Translations under genes and position numbers: made by a program | Assembly: GCF_002911665.1 (NCBI RefSeq) | Contig: NZ_MTBP01000001.1 | Location: 1,364,001-1,428,000, forward strand | DNA: 64,000 bases | Source: Actinomadura rubteroloni | GTDB taxonomy: Bacteria > Actinomycetota > Actinomycetes > Streptosporangiales > Streptosporangiaceae | Direction of reading: 5' to 3' | Notes under the pieces: model-generated | What the model was told of the DNA's origin: nothing | The model's input: only the letters and a program-made list of their open reading frames with translations | The model's database searches: none | Shown: positions 63,885-64,000 of the stretch, piece by piece | Numbering within the stretch: position 1 is the first letter of the stretch | Layout: each line of letters starts with the position of its first letter

Positions 63885-64000
63885 TCAGGCGGGCTCGGTG
63901 TACTGGACGTCGAGCTGAATCTTGATCTTGTCGCCCAGGATCGCCTCCCCGGCGCCGAAGTCGATCCCGAAGTCCGAGCGCTTGATCTCGCCCGTGGCCT
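63885..64000 (-). CDS. YceI-family protein, C-terminal end (partial)
   Basis: On the minus strand, a frame runs from the window's edge to a TGA at 63885-63887, giving about 38 residues: GEIKRSDFGIDFG, then EAILGDKIKIQLDVQYTEPA. The SDFGI and GDKIKIQLDVQ pattern is the end of YceI lipocalin-like domains, which bind polyisoprenoid lipids. The 5' part is outside the window. It converges on the hypothetical gene with four bases between stops. Confidence 0.8.
   Translation of the reverse strand, partial: ATGEIKRSDFGIDFGAGEAILGDKIKIQLDVQYTEPA

Overview
The window is chromosomal DNA from a high-GC actinobacterium. Coding regions are very GC-rich with strong third-position bias, many genes start with GTG, and Lsr2, ClpC, mycosin and WXG100 genes, an F420-dependent oxidoreductase and a LuxR-type mini-regulator are present. 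The gene content suggests a filamentous actinomycete of the Actinomadura/Thermomonosporaceae kind, but that placement is an inference. I see no tRNA, rRNA, CRISPR array, transposase or phage gene.

1-20.7 kb: one side of a type VII (ESX-like) secretion locus. It opens with the end of eccB, then three WXG100 proteins, a small unknown protein, a Gly-rich WXG protein, the mycosin protease and a lipoprotein. A divergent LysR/DUF6817-like pair and a decayed secretion-substrate cassette follow: a broken WXG100 gene and a lone truncated toxin-type N-terminal domain. Next come two paralogous single-pass membrane proteins flanking a Pro-rich ParA-like ATPase, and a DUF6177-like protein. The section ends with a methyltransferase-glycosyltransferase fusion, a secreted beta-helix protein and a membrane-anchored Asp-box beta-propeller. 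EccC, EccD and EccE are not in the window.

20.7-33 kb: a polymorphic-toxin island. A 1369-residue LamG/DNRLRE-type secreted protein precedes a 2243-residue RHS protein ending in a Hint domain and a C-terminal domain that resembles BECR/EndoU-type RNases. A small gene overlapping the RHS stop codon is the likely immunity gene. GC falls sharply at the toxin tip and immunity gene. A GNAT acetyltransferase gene closes the section.

33-50.7 kb: conserved housekeeping. DUF2520 protein, panC, panD, nadB, nadC, coaX and lysS run together, serving CoA and NAD synthesis and lysyl-tRNA charging. This is the order recalled around Rv3603c-Rv3596c in Mycobacterium tuberculosis. About 7 kb then intervenes: a LacI regulator with a P450, a LuxR mini-regulator, an NlpC/P60 endopeptidase, argA and two RDD proteins. 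lsr2 and clpC resume the order. Two ClgR-like boxes lie before clpC and a strong terminator follows it.

50.7-64 kb: a PD-(D/E)XK-like protein, a PEBP-family protein, a two-gene polysaccharide ABC exporter, a PAP2/lipid-kinase fusion, a DUF6158-like protein and an F420-dependent oxidoreductase. A six-gene overlapping glycosylation operon on the minus strand follows. A Clp-N/HTH protein has a paired operator over a probable leaderless promoter. Last come a hypothetical gene and the end of a YceI gene.
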